From VRUE01 sp040879985 (GTDB lineage: Bacteria > Actinomycetota > Thermoleophilia > Solirubrobacterales > 70-9): DNA of 64,000 bases. Made by a program: the position numbers and the translations under genes. A model generated the notes under the pieces. The model was not told the origin of the DNA, made no database searches, and worked only from the letters and a program-made list of their open reading frames with translations. This document shows positions 57,293 through 64,000 of this stretch, one piece after another. Position 1 is the stretch's first letter, and every line of letters begins with the position of its first letter. The DNA is taken from positions 161,884 through 225,883 of the forward strand of contig JBBDJH010000021.1 of NCBI GenBank assembly GCA_040879985.1, written 5' to 3'.

Positions 57293-58494
57293 CAGCCCTC
57301 GCCCCGCTCGACCTCGGCGGAGACCTCCGGCTCGACACCCTCCTGGGCGTCGCCCTGTTCGGCCGGGTTCGGCCGCTTCTCGGCGCGCGGCCCGTCCGGC
57401 TGCCCGGCGTAGGCCGCCCCCGCCTCGGCCAGCTCGCGCGCCGCCGCCGGCATCTCCGCCCCCTCGCGCTCGCCGCGGTGCGGCTCGGGGCTGCGCTCGT
57501 CGACGGCGTACCAGCCGGACGGCTCGTCGACCACGTAGAGGTTCTCGTAGAGGCTGTCGAGGGCCGGCTCCGGCGATGCCTCGGCGAACTCGACCGCCGC
57601 CTTGACCTGCTGCTCGGCCTTGTCGCGGACCTCCTGCACCTCGCGCTCGCCCAGCACCCCGGCCTCGACGCAGCGCCGCGCGAAGGCCTCGATCGGGTCT
57701 TTGCGCTGCCACTCCTCGACCTCCTCGCGCTCGCGGTAGACCTCGGGGTCGGCGGCGGAGTGGCCGCGGTAGCGGTAGGTGAAGGCCTCGAGGATCGTCG
57801 GCCGGCGCTCCTCGCGCGCCAGGCGGATCCCCTCCGCGACGCCCTCGCGCACCGCGATCACGTCCATCCCGTCGATCCGCTCGCCGGCGATGCCGTAGCC
57901 CTCGGCCTTCTTGGAGAGATCGGTCTGGGCCGAGTGGCGCTCGACCGACGTCCCCATCCCGTAGAGGTTGTTCTCGACCAGGAAGAAGACCGGCAGCTGC
58001 CAGAGCGCCGCCAGGTTCATCGTCTCGCCGAAGTTGCCGGTGTTGGAAGCGCCGTCGCCGAACATGCAGACGGTGACCGCGTCCTCGCCCTTGTACTCGG
58101 CGGAGAGGGCCAGGCCGGCGGCGATCGGCAGGTTGCCGCCGACGATCCCGTAGCCGCCCATGAAGCGCTTCTCGCGATCGAAGATGTGCATCGAGCCGCC
58201 GCGGCCGCCGCTGGTCCCGTCGACGCGGCCGAAGAGCTCCGCCATCACCCGCTTCGGCTCGGTGCCGCGGGCGATCGCGTGGCCGTGCGTGCGGTAGGTG
58301 CCGATCAGGTAGTCCTCGTCGCGCATCACCGAGGTGGTGCCGACGATCGTCGCCTCCTCGCCGATCCCGAGGTGCAGGAAGCCACCCGCTTTGGCCCGCT
58401 GGTACTGCCGCCCGGCCTCCTCCTCGAAGCGGCGGATCAGGGCCATCCGCGCGAGTAGCTCGTAACAGGCGCCGGCGTCGGGGAGATTCGCCAC
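57292..58494 (-). CDS. pdhA: Pyruvate dehydrogenase E1 component, alpha subunit
   Basis: This 400-residue protein starts at GTG. The thiamine diphosphate motif is GDGASNTGNFGETMNLAALW (GDG...NN-type, with FFLVENNLYGMGTS). Other landmarks: FLHLGIGEEA, YRTHGHAIARG, RGHSAADPEVYR. The last 70 residues are a charged extension that usual E1 alpha subunits of about 330 residues lack. It lies first in the E1 alpha-E1 beta-E2 series. Confidence 0.94.
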   Translation of the reverse strand: MANLPDAGACYELLARMALIRRFEEEAGRQYQRAKAGGFLHLGIGEEATIVGTTSVMRDEDYLIGTYRTHGHAIARGTEPKRVMAELFGRVDGTSGGRGGSMHIFDREKRFMGGYGIVGGNLPIAAGLALSAEYKGEDAVTVCMFGDGASNTGNFGETMNLAALWQLPVFFLVENNLYGMGTSVERHSAQTDLSKKAEGYGIAGERIDGMDVIAVREGVAEGIRLAREERRPTILEAFTYRYRGHSAADPEVYREREEVEEWQRKDPIEAFARRCVEAGVLGEREVQEVRDKAEQQVKAAVEFAEASPEPALDSLYENLYVVDEPSGWYAVDERSPEPHRGEREGAEMPAAARELAEAGAAYAGQPDGPRAEKRPNPAEQGDAQEGVEPEVSAEVERGEG

Positions 58495-58503
58495 GCCCTG
58501 ACC

Positions 58504-59112
58504 TTAGATGATGGACTTGGCGACCTTGACCGCCTCCTCGGCGCGGTCGTCGCCCCAGAAGACCTCGTCGCCGACGACCAGCGAGGGGACGCCGATCACG
58601 CCCAGCTCGGCGGCTCGCTCGGTCGCATCGCGCAGGGCGCTCTTGACGCCTTCCGTGCCGGCCGCCTTGAGCAGCGCGTTGGGGTGCAGCTCGCAGGCCG
58701 CCGCGGCGATCAGCACGTTGTCGTGCTCGCTCAGGTCGCGGCCGGCGGCGAAGGCCTGGCGGAAGGCGGCGAGGGCGAAGGAGACGGTGCGGCCGGTCTG
58801 CTTGGCGAAGGTCGCGGCACGCATCGCGAACAGCGTGTTGCCGGGCCAGGGCTCGGGCCAGATCGGCCGGGGCAGCCCGTAGGCGGCGGCCCGCCGCTCG
58901 ACCTCGGCGATCCCCTCCTCGCGACCCGGCCCGTTCGCCCAGGAGTCGCGGCCGAAGTGTTGGAAGAGCCCGCCGAGCAGGATCGGCTGCCACTCGGGCT
59001 GCTCCAGCTCGGCGTCGGTGAACAGCCCGCTGATCCGCTCCGCGGTCAGGTACGCGTACGGCGACCCGAGATCAAAGTAGAACGTCGCCCTAGGCGTGGA
59101 TGGCCCAGCCAT
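58504..59112 (-). CDS. DsbA-fold 2-hydroxychromene-2-carboxylate isomerase-like protein
   Basis: This 202-residue protein opens TFYFDLGSPYAYLTAERI, the SPY signature of HCCA isomerases and related thioredoxin-fold glutathione-S-transferase kappa proteins. GVIGVPSLVVGDEVFWGDDR near the C-terminus completes the fold with the cis-Pro. A CxxC redox pair is absent, so isomerase- or GST-like chemistry is more likely than disulfide exchange. It overlaps the 3' end of lpdA by 23 bp and ends 9 bp before pdhA, so it is embedded in the PDH operon. Confidence 0.85.
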   Translation of the reverse strand: MAGPSTPRATFYFDLGSPYAYLTAERISGLFTDAELEQPEWQPILLGGLFQHFGRDSWANGPGREEGIAEVERRAAAYGLPRPIWPEPWPGNTLFAMRAATFAKQTGRTVSFALAAFRQAFAAGRDLSEHDNVLIAAAACELHPNALLKAAGTEGVKSALRDATERAAELGVIGVPSLVVGDEVFWGDDRAEEAVKVAKSII

Positions 59113-60457
59113 CTACCGCTCGCGCCGCGTCGAGGACCGCCTCGGAGATCGTCGGGTGGGGGTGGACGATCTGCGCCAGCTCCTGGTAACCGCCCTCGAG
59201 CGCCATCGTCGCGACCAGCTCGGCGATCATGTCGCAGGCCCGGTTGCCGGCGATGTGGGCGCCGAGGATCTCGCCGTATTTGGCGTCGACGACGAGCTTG
59301 ACGAGGCCGTCCTTGTCGTCGTAGACGGTCGCCCCGCCGACCCCGCCGAGCTTCTGCTTGCCGATCTTGACCTCGTGCCCGGCGTCCTTCGCCGCCGCCT
59401 CGGTCAGCCCGACGCTGGCGACCTGCGGGTGGCAGAAGGTGGCCCCGGCGACGAGGTTCTGGTCGACCGGGTGGGCGTCCTCCCCGGCCGCGTGCTCGAC
59501 CGCGACGACCCCCTCCTCGGAGGCCTTGTGGGCGAGCGCCTTGGCGTTGACCAGATCGCCGATCGCGTAGACCTTGGGATTGGAGGTGCGGCCGAACTCG
59601 TCGACCTCGACCTTGCCGTCCTCGGCCAGCTTCACCCCGGCGTCGTCGAGGCCGAGCCCCTCGACGTCGGCGCCGCGGCCGCCGGCGACGCAGAGGTAGT
59701 CGACCTCGGCGCTCTCACCGCCGTAGCTGAACTTGACCGAGGAGCCGCCCGCCTCGACGTTCTCGACCGGGCTGCCGGTGGAGATCGCGATGCCCTGCTT
59801 CTTGAAGGCGCGCTCGACCACCCGCGCCATGTCCTTGTCCTCGGCGGGGAGGATCTGGTCGAGCATCTCGATCAGCAGCACCTCGGTGCCGAAGCGCGCG
59901 TAGGCGGAGGCGATCTCGCAGCCCGAGGCGCCGGCGCCCACCACCGCGATCTTCGCCGGCCGCTCGGGCAGCGACCAGGCGCCCCAGGTGTCGAGCACGC
60001 GCTCGCCGAACTCGACCCCCGGGATCGGCCGCGCGACCGAGCCGGTGGCGAGGATCACGCTGTCCGCCGCGTAGACGTCGTCGCCGACCTTGACGTCGCC
60101 CTCGGCGGTGAGCGAGCCGTCGCCCTCGATCATCGTCACCTTGTTCTTGTCCCAGAGCATCTTCACGCCCTTGGACAGCGACTCGGAGACGGCGGCGCGG
60201 CGCTTGCCCAGGGCCTCCCAGTCGAGCGAGACGTCCTTGGCGACGACGCCCAACTCGGCGCTCTCGCGCGCCTGGTCGTAGATCTCCGCCGTGCGCAGCA
60301 CGGTCTTCGCCGGGATGCAGGCGTAGTTGAGGCAGCGCCCGCCCGGCTTGTCGCGCTCGACCACAGCGGTCTTCTTGCCCAGCTGTGCGGCGCGGATCGC
60401 GGCGACATAGCCGCCGGGCCCCCCACCGATGACGATCATGTCGAACGATTCAGCCAA
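59090..60457 (-). CDS. lpdA: Dihydrolipoyl dehydrogenase (E3)
   Basis: This protein has 455 residues. The TTG start at 60457 gives LAESFDMIVIGGGPGGYVAA, the usual opening of E3; ATG at 60439 is an alternative. FAD motif GGGPGG, the redox-active disulfide in GGRCLNYACIPAKT, the NAD motif VVGAGASGCEIASAYARFG, the second FAD segment YAIGDLV and the C-terminal His-Glu pair in HPHPTISEAVLD are all present. It reoxidises the E2 lipoyl arm with NAD. Confidence 0.95.
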   Translation of the reverse strand: MAESFDMIVIGGGPGGYVAAIRAAQLGKKTAVVERDKPGGRCLNYACIPAKTVLRTAEIYDQARESAELGVVAKDVSLDWEALGKRRAAVSESLSKGVKMLWDKNKVTMIEGDGSLTAEGDVKVGDDVYAADSVILATGSVARPIPGVEFGERVLDTWGAWSLPERPAKIAVVGAGASGCEIASAYARFGTEVLLIEMLDQILPAEDKDMARVVERAFKKQGIAISTGSPVENVEAGGSSVKFSYGGESAEVDYLCVAGGRGADVEGLGLDDAGVKLAEDGKVEVDEFGRTSNPKVYAIGDLVNAKALAHKASEEGVVAVEHAAGEDAHPVDQNLVAGATFCHPQVASVGLTEAAAKDAGHEVKIGKQKLGGVGGATVYDDKDGLVKLVVDAKYGEILGAHIAGNRACDMIAELVATMALEGGYQELAQIVHPHPTISEAVLDAARAVDGWAIHA

Positions 60458-60482
60458 GTCGATCCAGCCTATAGAAGCGTCG

Positions 60483-60529
60483 TTCCGGTGTGCCTTTCGT
60501 ACCCAGGAGGTTCGAAAAGCACACCGGAA
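60483..60529. repeat. Intergenic palindromic hairpin
   Basis: TTCCGGTGTGCCTTTCG (60483-60499) pairs with CGAAAAGCACACCGGAA (60513-60529) with one mismatch in 17. CCGGTGTGCCTTT resembles the complement of the family 2 arms near 54690, so it may be a diverged relative. No T-run follows, so a simple terminator is unlikely. Confidence 0.7.
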
Positions 60530-60531
60530 GC

Positions 60532-61041
60532 TCAGTCGCGCGTCGGCATCTGGATCCGCGCCATCGCCTTGACCATGAAGTAGAAGAGCGACCCGGAGAC
60601 GGCGAGTAGGCCGAGGGTCGCGGCGAACTGACCGGGGCTCGACGCCTGCACCGCGAGGCCGAAGACCGCGCTGAAGATCAGGAAGACGAGCAGCAGCTGG
60701 AAGCCGAGCACCGCCCAGTAGCGGGCGCGCCACATCCCCCAGGCCATCATCCCCATGATCAGGGCCGGCGCCAGCACCTGGACCAGGAGCGGTTTCTCGC
60801 CGTCGACCGTGGCCCCGGCCAGGTAGCTGATCACGATCGAGGCGCAGATCAGCGCGGCGAGGATCGCGCCGAGGGTCACGACCAGCGGCCGCTCGCCCTC
60901 GGCCAGCGGCTCGAGGCTTTCGCGCACTTCCTGGTTGCGTTGCTCGGCGCGGGCGTAGCCGCGCTGCATCCGCTCGCGCGCCGGCGGGCCCTCGCCGCCG
61001 CGCTGCTTGCGCTTGCGCGGAGCCTCGGGGCCGTCAGCCAC
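60532..61041 (-). CDS. Membrane protein with charged N-terminus, unknown function
   Basis: This 169-residue protein has a hydrophilic, Arg/Lys/Glu-rich N-terminus of about 50 residues and then four membrane helices (LVVTLGAILAALICASIVISYLA; LVQVLAPALIMGMMAWGMW; WAVLGFQLLLVFLIFSAVFGLA; AATLGLLAVSGSLFYFMVKAM). No family recognised. Its start overlaps the end of thiE by 8 bp. Confidence 0.7.
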   Translation of the reverse strand: MADGPEAPRKRKQRGGEGPPARERMQRGYARAEQRNQEVRESLEPLAEGERPLVVTLGAILAALICASIVISYLAGATVDGEKPLLVQVLAPALIMGMMAWGMWRARYWAVLGFQLLLVFLIFSAVFGLAVQASSPGQFAATLGLLAVSGSLFYFMVKAMARIQMPTRD

Positions 61042-61720
61042 CGGGCGCCGCCTCCCCGACCGCGGCGAGGGCGGCGCGCAGCGCTTCGGCCGCGGTTGCG
61101 GGGTCGGCCGCGTCGCGGATCGCCCGCACGGCGCCGAGCCGCCGGGCGCCGGCGGCGACGACCTCGTCCGCGTTGGCCGGCTCGATGCCGCCGATCGCGA
61201 AGAAGGGGTGCGGGGCCTGCGCCGCGGCGTGCTCGACCAGGCCGAGTCCGACCCCGGGCCGGCCCACTTTGGTCGGCGTCTCCCACACAGGCCCGACGCT
61301 CACGTAGTCGACGGGCTCGGCGGCGCTCGCCGCGAGCTGCTGCTCGGAGTGGGTGGAGAGCCCGATGATCGCCTCCGGCCCGAGCAGCTCGCGCGCCGCG
61401 GCCGGGTCGGCATCGTCCTGGCCGAGGTGGACTCCGTCGGCATTGCAGGACCGCGCCAGCCAGGGATCGTCGTTGACGATGAAGAGGGTGCTGTAGGTGT
61501 CGCAGAGGCGCCGGAAGGTGCGGGCCGAGCGCTCGATCTCGTCGCGCGGCAGCCCCTTCTCGCGCAGCTGGACGATGTCGGCGCCGCCGCTGAGGGCGGC
61601 GTTCAGCACTGCCTCGGGCTCTTCGCCGCGCGGCAGCGCCTCGCAGACGAAGTAGAGCCGCGCCGTGCGCAGCCGCTCGCGTCGCAGCGGACCGTGGGCC
61701 TCGGGAGGTGCCAGGCTCAT
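61034..61720 (-). CDS. thiE: Thiamine-phosphate synthase
   Basis: This 228-residue TIM-barrel enzyme couples the thiazole and pyrimidine phosphates. Motifs: ARLYFVCEAL, GADIVQLREKGL, FIVNDDPWLARSCNADGVHLGQDD, GLSTHSEQQ, YVSVGPVWETPTK and FAIGGIEPANADEVVAAG. The start at 61720 is 18 bp from the divergent thiO start, so the two share one short control region. No thiamine diphosphate riboswitch is visible there. Confidence 0.93.
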   Translation of the reverse strand: MSLAPPEAHGPLRRERLRTARLYFVCEALPRGEEPEAVLNAALSGGADIVQLREKGLPRDEIERSARTFRRLCDTYSTLFIVNDDPWLARSCNADGVHLGQDDADPAAARELLGPEAIIGLSTHSEQQLAASAAEPVDYVSVGPVWETPTKVGRPGVGLGLVEHAAAQAPHPFFAIGGIEPANADEVVAAGARRLGAVRAIRDAADPATAAEALRAALAAVGEAAPGG

Positions 61721-61738
61721 AGGTCTAAATTGTCGTTG

Positions 61739-62914
61739 ATGGCTGCATCGGACGCTTCCCGGAACTATGACGCGATTGTCGTCGGCGGCGGTGTCGTCGG
61801 ACTCTGCTGCGCCTGGCGGCTGGCGCAGCGCGGCGCCCGGGTGGCCGTGCTCGATCGCGATCGCCCACCGGCCGGGGCGACGCGGGTCGCCGCCGGGATG
61901 CTGGCGCCGGTCGGCGAGCTCGCCTTCGGCGAGCCGCGGCTGCTCGAGCTGACCCTGGCGGCGGCGGCTCTCTACCCCGGCTTCGTCGCCGAGCTGGAGG
62001 CGGCGAGCGGCGTCTCCACCGGGTACCGCCGCGACGGCGCCCTGCACGTCGCGCTCGACCGCGACGAGGCGGCCGAGCTGCGCCGCGTGCACGAGCTGCA
62101 GCGCTCGCTCGACCTCGGCGCCGAGTGGCTGCCGCCGCGCCGCTGCCGCGAACTCGAGCCCGGCCTGACGCCCTCGCTCAGCGGCGGCGTCCACGCGCCG
62201 GGGGAGGGCTCGATCGACCCGCGGGCGCTGACCGCGGCGCTGCTGGCGGCGCTCGAGGCCGCCGGCGTCGAGCTGCGGACCGGGACCGAGGTCGAGGCCG
62301 CCCTGTTCGAGGGCGAGCGGCTCACCGGGCTGCGGCTCGCCGGTGGCGACGAGCTGCGCGCCGCCACGGTCGTGCTCGCCGCCGGGGCCTGGTCGTCCCA
62401 GGCAACCTGGCTGCCCGAGCACACCCGCCCGCCGGTGCGCCCGGTCAAGGGCCAGATCCTCGAGCTGCGCGCCCGCGACGGGGCGGCGCCGTGCCGGCGG
62501 ATCGTCGCCTCCGAGCGGGTCTACCTGGCGCCCCGCCCCGACGGCCGCCTGATCGCCGGCGCCACGGTCGAGGAGCAGGGTTACGACACGGCGGTGACGG
62601 CGGGCGGCGTCCACGAGCTGCTGCGCGAGGCCTACCGCCTGCTGCCCGAGGTCGCCGAGATGGAGCTGGTCGAGGCCGCCGCCGGGCTGCGGCCGGGCAC
62701 GGCCGACAACCTGCCGCTGGTCGGCCCGGCGCCGATCGACGGCCTGTTCTGGGCGACCGGCCACCACCGCAACGGCATCCTGCTGGCGCCGCTCGCCGCC
62801 GACAGGCTCGCCGAGCTGCTCGGCGGCGCCACGGCCCCGGGGTGGTCGAGGTTTGAACCGCATAGCGAACCTAACCTCGACCACCTCGACCACGCCCCGG
62901 GAGGGACCCGATGA
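61739..62914 (+). CDS. thiO: Glycine oxidase ThiO (thiamine biosynthesis)
   Basis: This 391-residue FAD-dependent amine oxidase opens YDAIVVGGGVVGLCCAWRLA, the dinucleotide-binding motif. Family blocks TRVAAGMLAPVGEL, VRPVKGQILELR, VYLAPRPDGRLIAGATVEEQG and AGLRPGTADNLPLVGP follow. ThiO makes dehydroglycine for the thiazole ring, used by ThiG next door. The last 25 residues contain a palindromic element read in frame (62842-62884). The stop codon overlaps the thiSG start by 4 bp. Confidence 0.93.
   Translation: MAASDASRNYDAIVVGGGVVGLCCAWRLAQRGARVAVLDRDRPPAGATRVAAGMLAPVGELAFGEPRLLELTLAAAALYPGFVAELEAASGVSTGYRRDGALHVALDRDEAAELRRVHELQRSLDLGAEWLPPRRCRELEPGLTPSLSGGVHAPGEGSIDPRALTAALLAALEAAGVELRTGTEVEAALFEGERLTGLRLAGGDELRAATVVLAAGAWSSQATWLPEHTRPPVRPVKGQILELRARDGAAPCRRIVASERVYLAPRPDGRLIAGATVEEQGYDTAVTAGGVHELLREAYRLLPEVAEMELVEAAAGLRPGTADNLPLVGPAPIDGLFWATGHHRNGILLAPLAADRLAELLGGATAPGWSRFEPHSEPNLDHLDHAPGGTR
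62842..62884. repeat. Palindromic element, copy B, at the 3' end of thiO
   Basis: Arms GTGGTCGAGGTT (62842-62853) and its complement (62873-62884), 12 bp. It is the same length as copy A (43 bp) and 37 of 43 bases agree. It is read as WSRFEPHSEPNLDH, in the same phase as in dnaE2. A tandem duplication of CTCGACCAC follows directly. Confidence 0.85.
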
Positions 62915-63885
62915 GGATTGAGCTGAACGGCGAGCCGCGCGAGCTGCCCGCCGGGGCGACGCTCGCCGACGCGGTGCGCGAGAGCGGCGCCGAGCGCGAG
63001 GGCCGCGGCGTCGCCGTGGCGCTCGACGGCGAGGTCGTGCCGCGCGCCGAGTGGGACTCGACGCTGCTGGTCGACGGCCACAGCGTCGAGGTCCTCGCCG
63101 CGATCCAGGGCGGCGAGGACGCCTGGGAGCTGGGCGGCCGCCGGTGGTCCTCGCGGCTGATCGCGGGGACCGGCGGCTTCCGCTCGCTGGAGCAGATGGA
63201 GGCGGCGCTGGCCGCCTCGGGGACCGAGATCGTCACCGTCGCCCTGCGCCGCATCGACCCCGCCGCCAAGGGCTCGGTGCTCGACGTGCTCGACCGACTC
63301 GGCCTCTTCGCGCTGCCCAACACCGCCGGCTGCTTCACCGCCCGCGACGCGGTACGCACCGCCCACCTCGCCCGCGAGGCCTTCGAGACCGATTGGATCA
63401 AGCTCGAGGTGATCGGCGACGACCGCACCCTCTACCCCGACGCGGTCGAGCTGCTCGACGCCGCCGAGACTCTGGTCGGCGAGGGCTTCACCGTCCTCCC
63501 CTACACCAACGACGACCCCGTCCTCGCCCGCCGCCTCGAGCAGGCCGGCTGCGCCGCGGTGATGCCGCTCGGCTCGCCGATCGGCTCCGGTGCCGGCATC
63601 CGCAACCCGTACAACATCGCGATCGTCACCGAGCAGGCGTCGGTCCCGGTGATCCTCGACGCCGGCATCGGCACCGCCTCCGACGCCGCCCTGGCGATGG
63701 AGCTCGGCTGCGACGCGGTCCTCGCGGCCAGCTCGATCTTCGGCGCCGCTGAGCCGACCGCGATGGCCCGCGCCCTGCGCGGCGCGGTCGAGGCCGGCCA
63801 CGCCGCCCGCCGGGCCGGCCGCATCCCCCGCCGCACCCACGCCGAGGCCTCGACCCCCGAGCAGGGTCTGCCCGAGCTTTCCTAG
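62911..63885 (+). CDS. thiG: ThiS-ThiG fusion: sulfur carrier and thiazole synthase
   Basis: This 324-residue protein joins two thiamine enzymes. Residues 1-68 are a ThiS-like ubiquitin fold ending AAIQGG, the di-Gly that normally forms the C-terminus and carries the thiocarboxylate. The rest is ThiG: SSRLIAGTGGFRSLEQ, VTVALRRIDP, NTAGCFTARDAVRTA, the Schiff-base Lys in DWIKLEVIGDD, VMPLGSPIGSG and VILDAGIGTASDAALAMELG. With the di-Gly internal, cleavage or another activation route would be needed. It is coupled to thiO by a 4-bp overlap. Confidence 0.92.
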   Translation: MRIELNGEPRELPAGATLADAVRESGAEREGRGVAVALDGEVVPRAEWDSTLLVDGHSVEVLAAIQGGEDAWELGGRRWSSRLIAGTGGFRSLEQMEAALAASGTEIVTVALRRIDPAAKGSVLDVLDRLGLFALPNTAGCFTARDAVRTAHLAREAFETDWIKLEVIGDDRTLYPDAVELLDAAETLVGEGFTVLPYTNDDPVLARRLEQAGCAAVMPLGSPIGSGAGIRNPYNIAIVTEQASVPVILDAGIGTASDAALAMELGCDAVLAASSIFGAAEPTAMARALRGAVEAGHAARRAGRIPRRTHAEASTPEQGLPELS

Positions 63886-63915
63886 ATCGCCCGCCGCGCT
63901 CTACCATGACGGCGC

Positions 63916-63989
63916 GCCCCTGTAGCTCAGTTGGTTAGAGCGGCGGCCTTTTAAGCCGCGCGGCGCGGGTTCGAATCCCGCCGGGGGCA
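63916..63989 (+). tRNA. tRNA-Lys (anticodon TTT)
   Basis: This 74-base gene folds as a complete cloverleaf: acceptor GCCCCTG/CGGGGGC, D-arm GCTCAGTTGGTTAGAGC, anticodon stem GCGGC/GCCGC with loop CTTTTAA (anticodon TTT), T-arm GCGGG-TTCGAAT-CCCGC and discriminator A. Confidence 0.97.
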
Positions 63990-64000
63990 TCTTGTGATGT

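Noticed and set aside
56291..58993. A 900-codon minus-strand frame that covers E1 beta and continues antiphase through E1 alpha
   Set aside because: Only the last 333 codons match a family. The upstream part is out of frame with the real E1 alpha gene and is Arg/Gly-rich filler.
61721..61738. Thiamine diphosphate riboswitch before thiE or thiO
   Set aside because: Only 18 bp separate the two divergent start codons, too little for the aptamer, and its conserved CUGAGA-type core is not present.

Overview
The window is high-GC chromosomal DNA. It is most likely from an actinobacterium of the class Thermoleophilia (Solirubrobacterales-like). This is inference from several things: the codon bias, many GTG/TTG and leaderless-looking starts, actinobacterial families of unknown function (DUF3159, DUF4235, DUF6458, CsbD), a DnaE2-type polymerase, and repeated GTTT-N15/16-GGGTA promoters like those of the SigB/SigF stress sigma factors. 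No rRNA operon, CRISPR array, prophage or intact insertion sequence was seen.

Layout. 0-7 kb: the end of dnaE2, a hydrolase-cyclase fusion, an orphan XRE regulator, small metabolic and membrane genes and a DEAD-box helicase. 7-12 kb: csbD, a SpoIID/LytB protein, an acyltransferase and an SGNH hydrolase. 12-17.5 kb: a tightly overlapping minus-strand operon with an ABC exporter, a Ser/Thr kinase, an Asp-tailed membrane protein, a sensor kinase and a response regulator. 17.7-23.5 kb: a K+/H+ antiporter, a methyltransferase, a stress-type protein, a VapBC-like pair and a ferritin-like protein. 23.5-31.4 kb: surface glycan and envelope genes (GtrA, GT39, GH92, L,D-transpeptidase, DUF3494 protein) and an HD-GYP protein. 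31.4-39.7 kb: a patchwork of intact genes and deletion remnants (LLM oxidoreductase, AI-2E protein, ArsR-rhodanese regulator), a persulfide dioxygenase/MFS operon and an epimerase fused to two ferritin-like domains. 39.7-48 kb: a probable island next to tRNA-Ala(CGC), with a frameshifted AbiE system, a second AbiEi remnant, two RTX-repeat secreted proteins, a zincin-like protein and three degenerate copies of the tRNA 3' end. 48-64 kb: housekeeping genes. These are a DrrAB-type transporter, lipA/lipB, the pyruvate dehydrogenase complex with its lipoamide dehydrogenase, and thiE/thiO/thiSG, so the enzymes for two PDH cofactors (lipoate and thiamine diphosphate) lie beside the complex itself. 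tRNA-Ala(TGC) and tRNA-Lys(TTT) are also here.

The most unusual signals are four. (1) A 43-bp palindromic element is read through in the same frame inside two unrelated genes, dnaE2 and thiO, and encodes WSRFExHSxxNLDH; other large palindromes sit in the E2 linker and between PDH genes. (2) Six exact stress-sigma-type promoters (plus two weaker) stand before genes for small stress proteins, ferritin-like proteins and a dehydrogenase. (3) tRNA-derived direct repeats partition a degraded accessory island. (4) Several genes have kept both ends but lost their middles.
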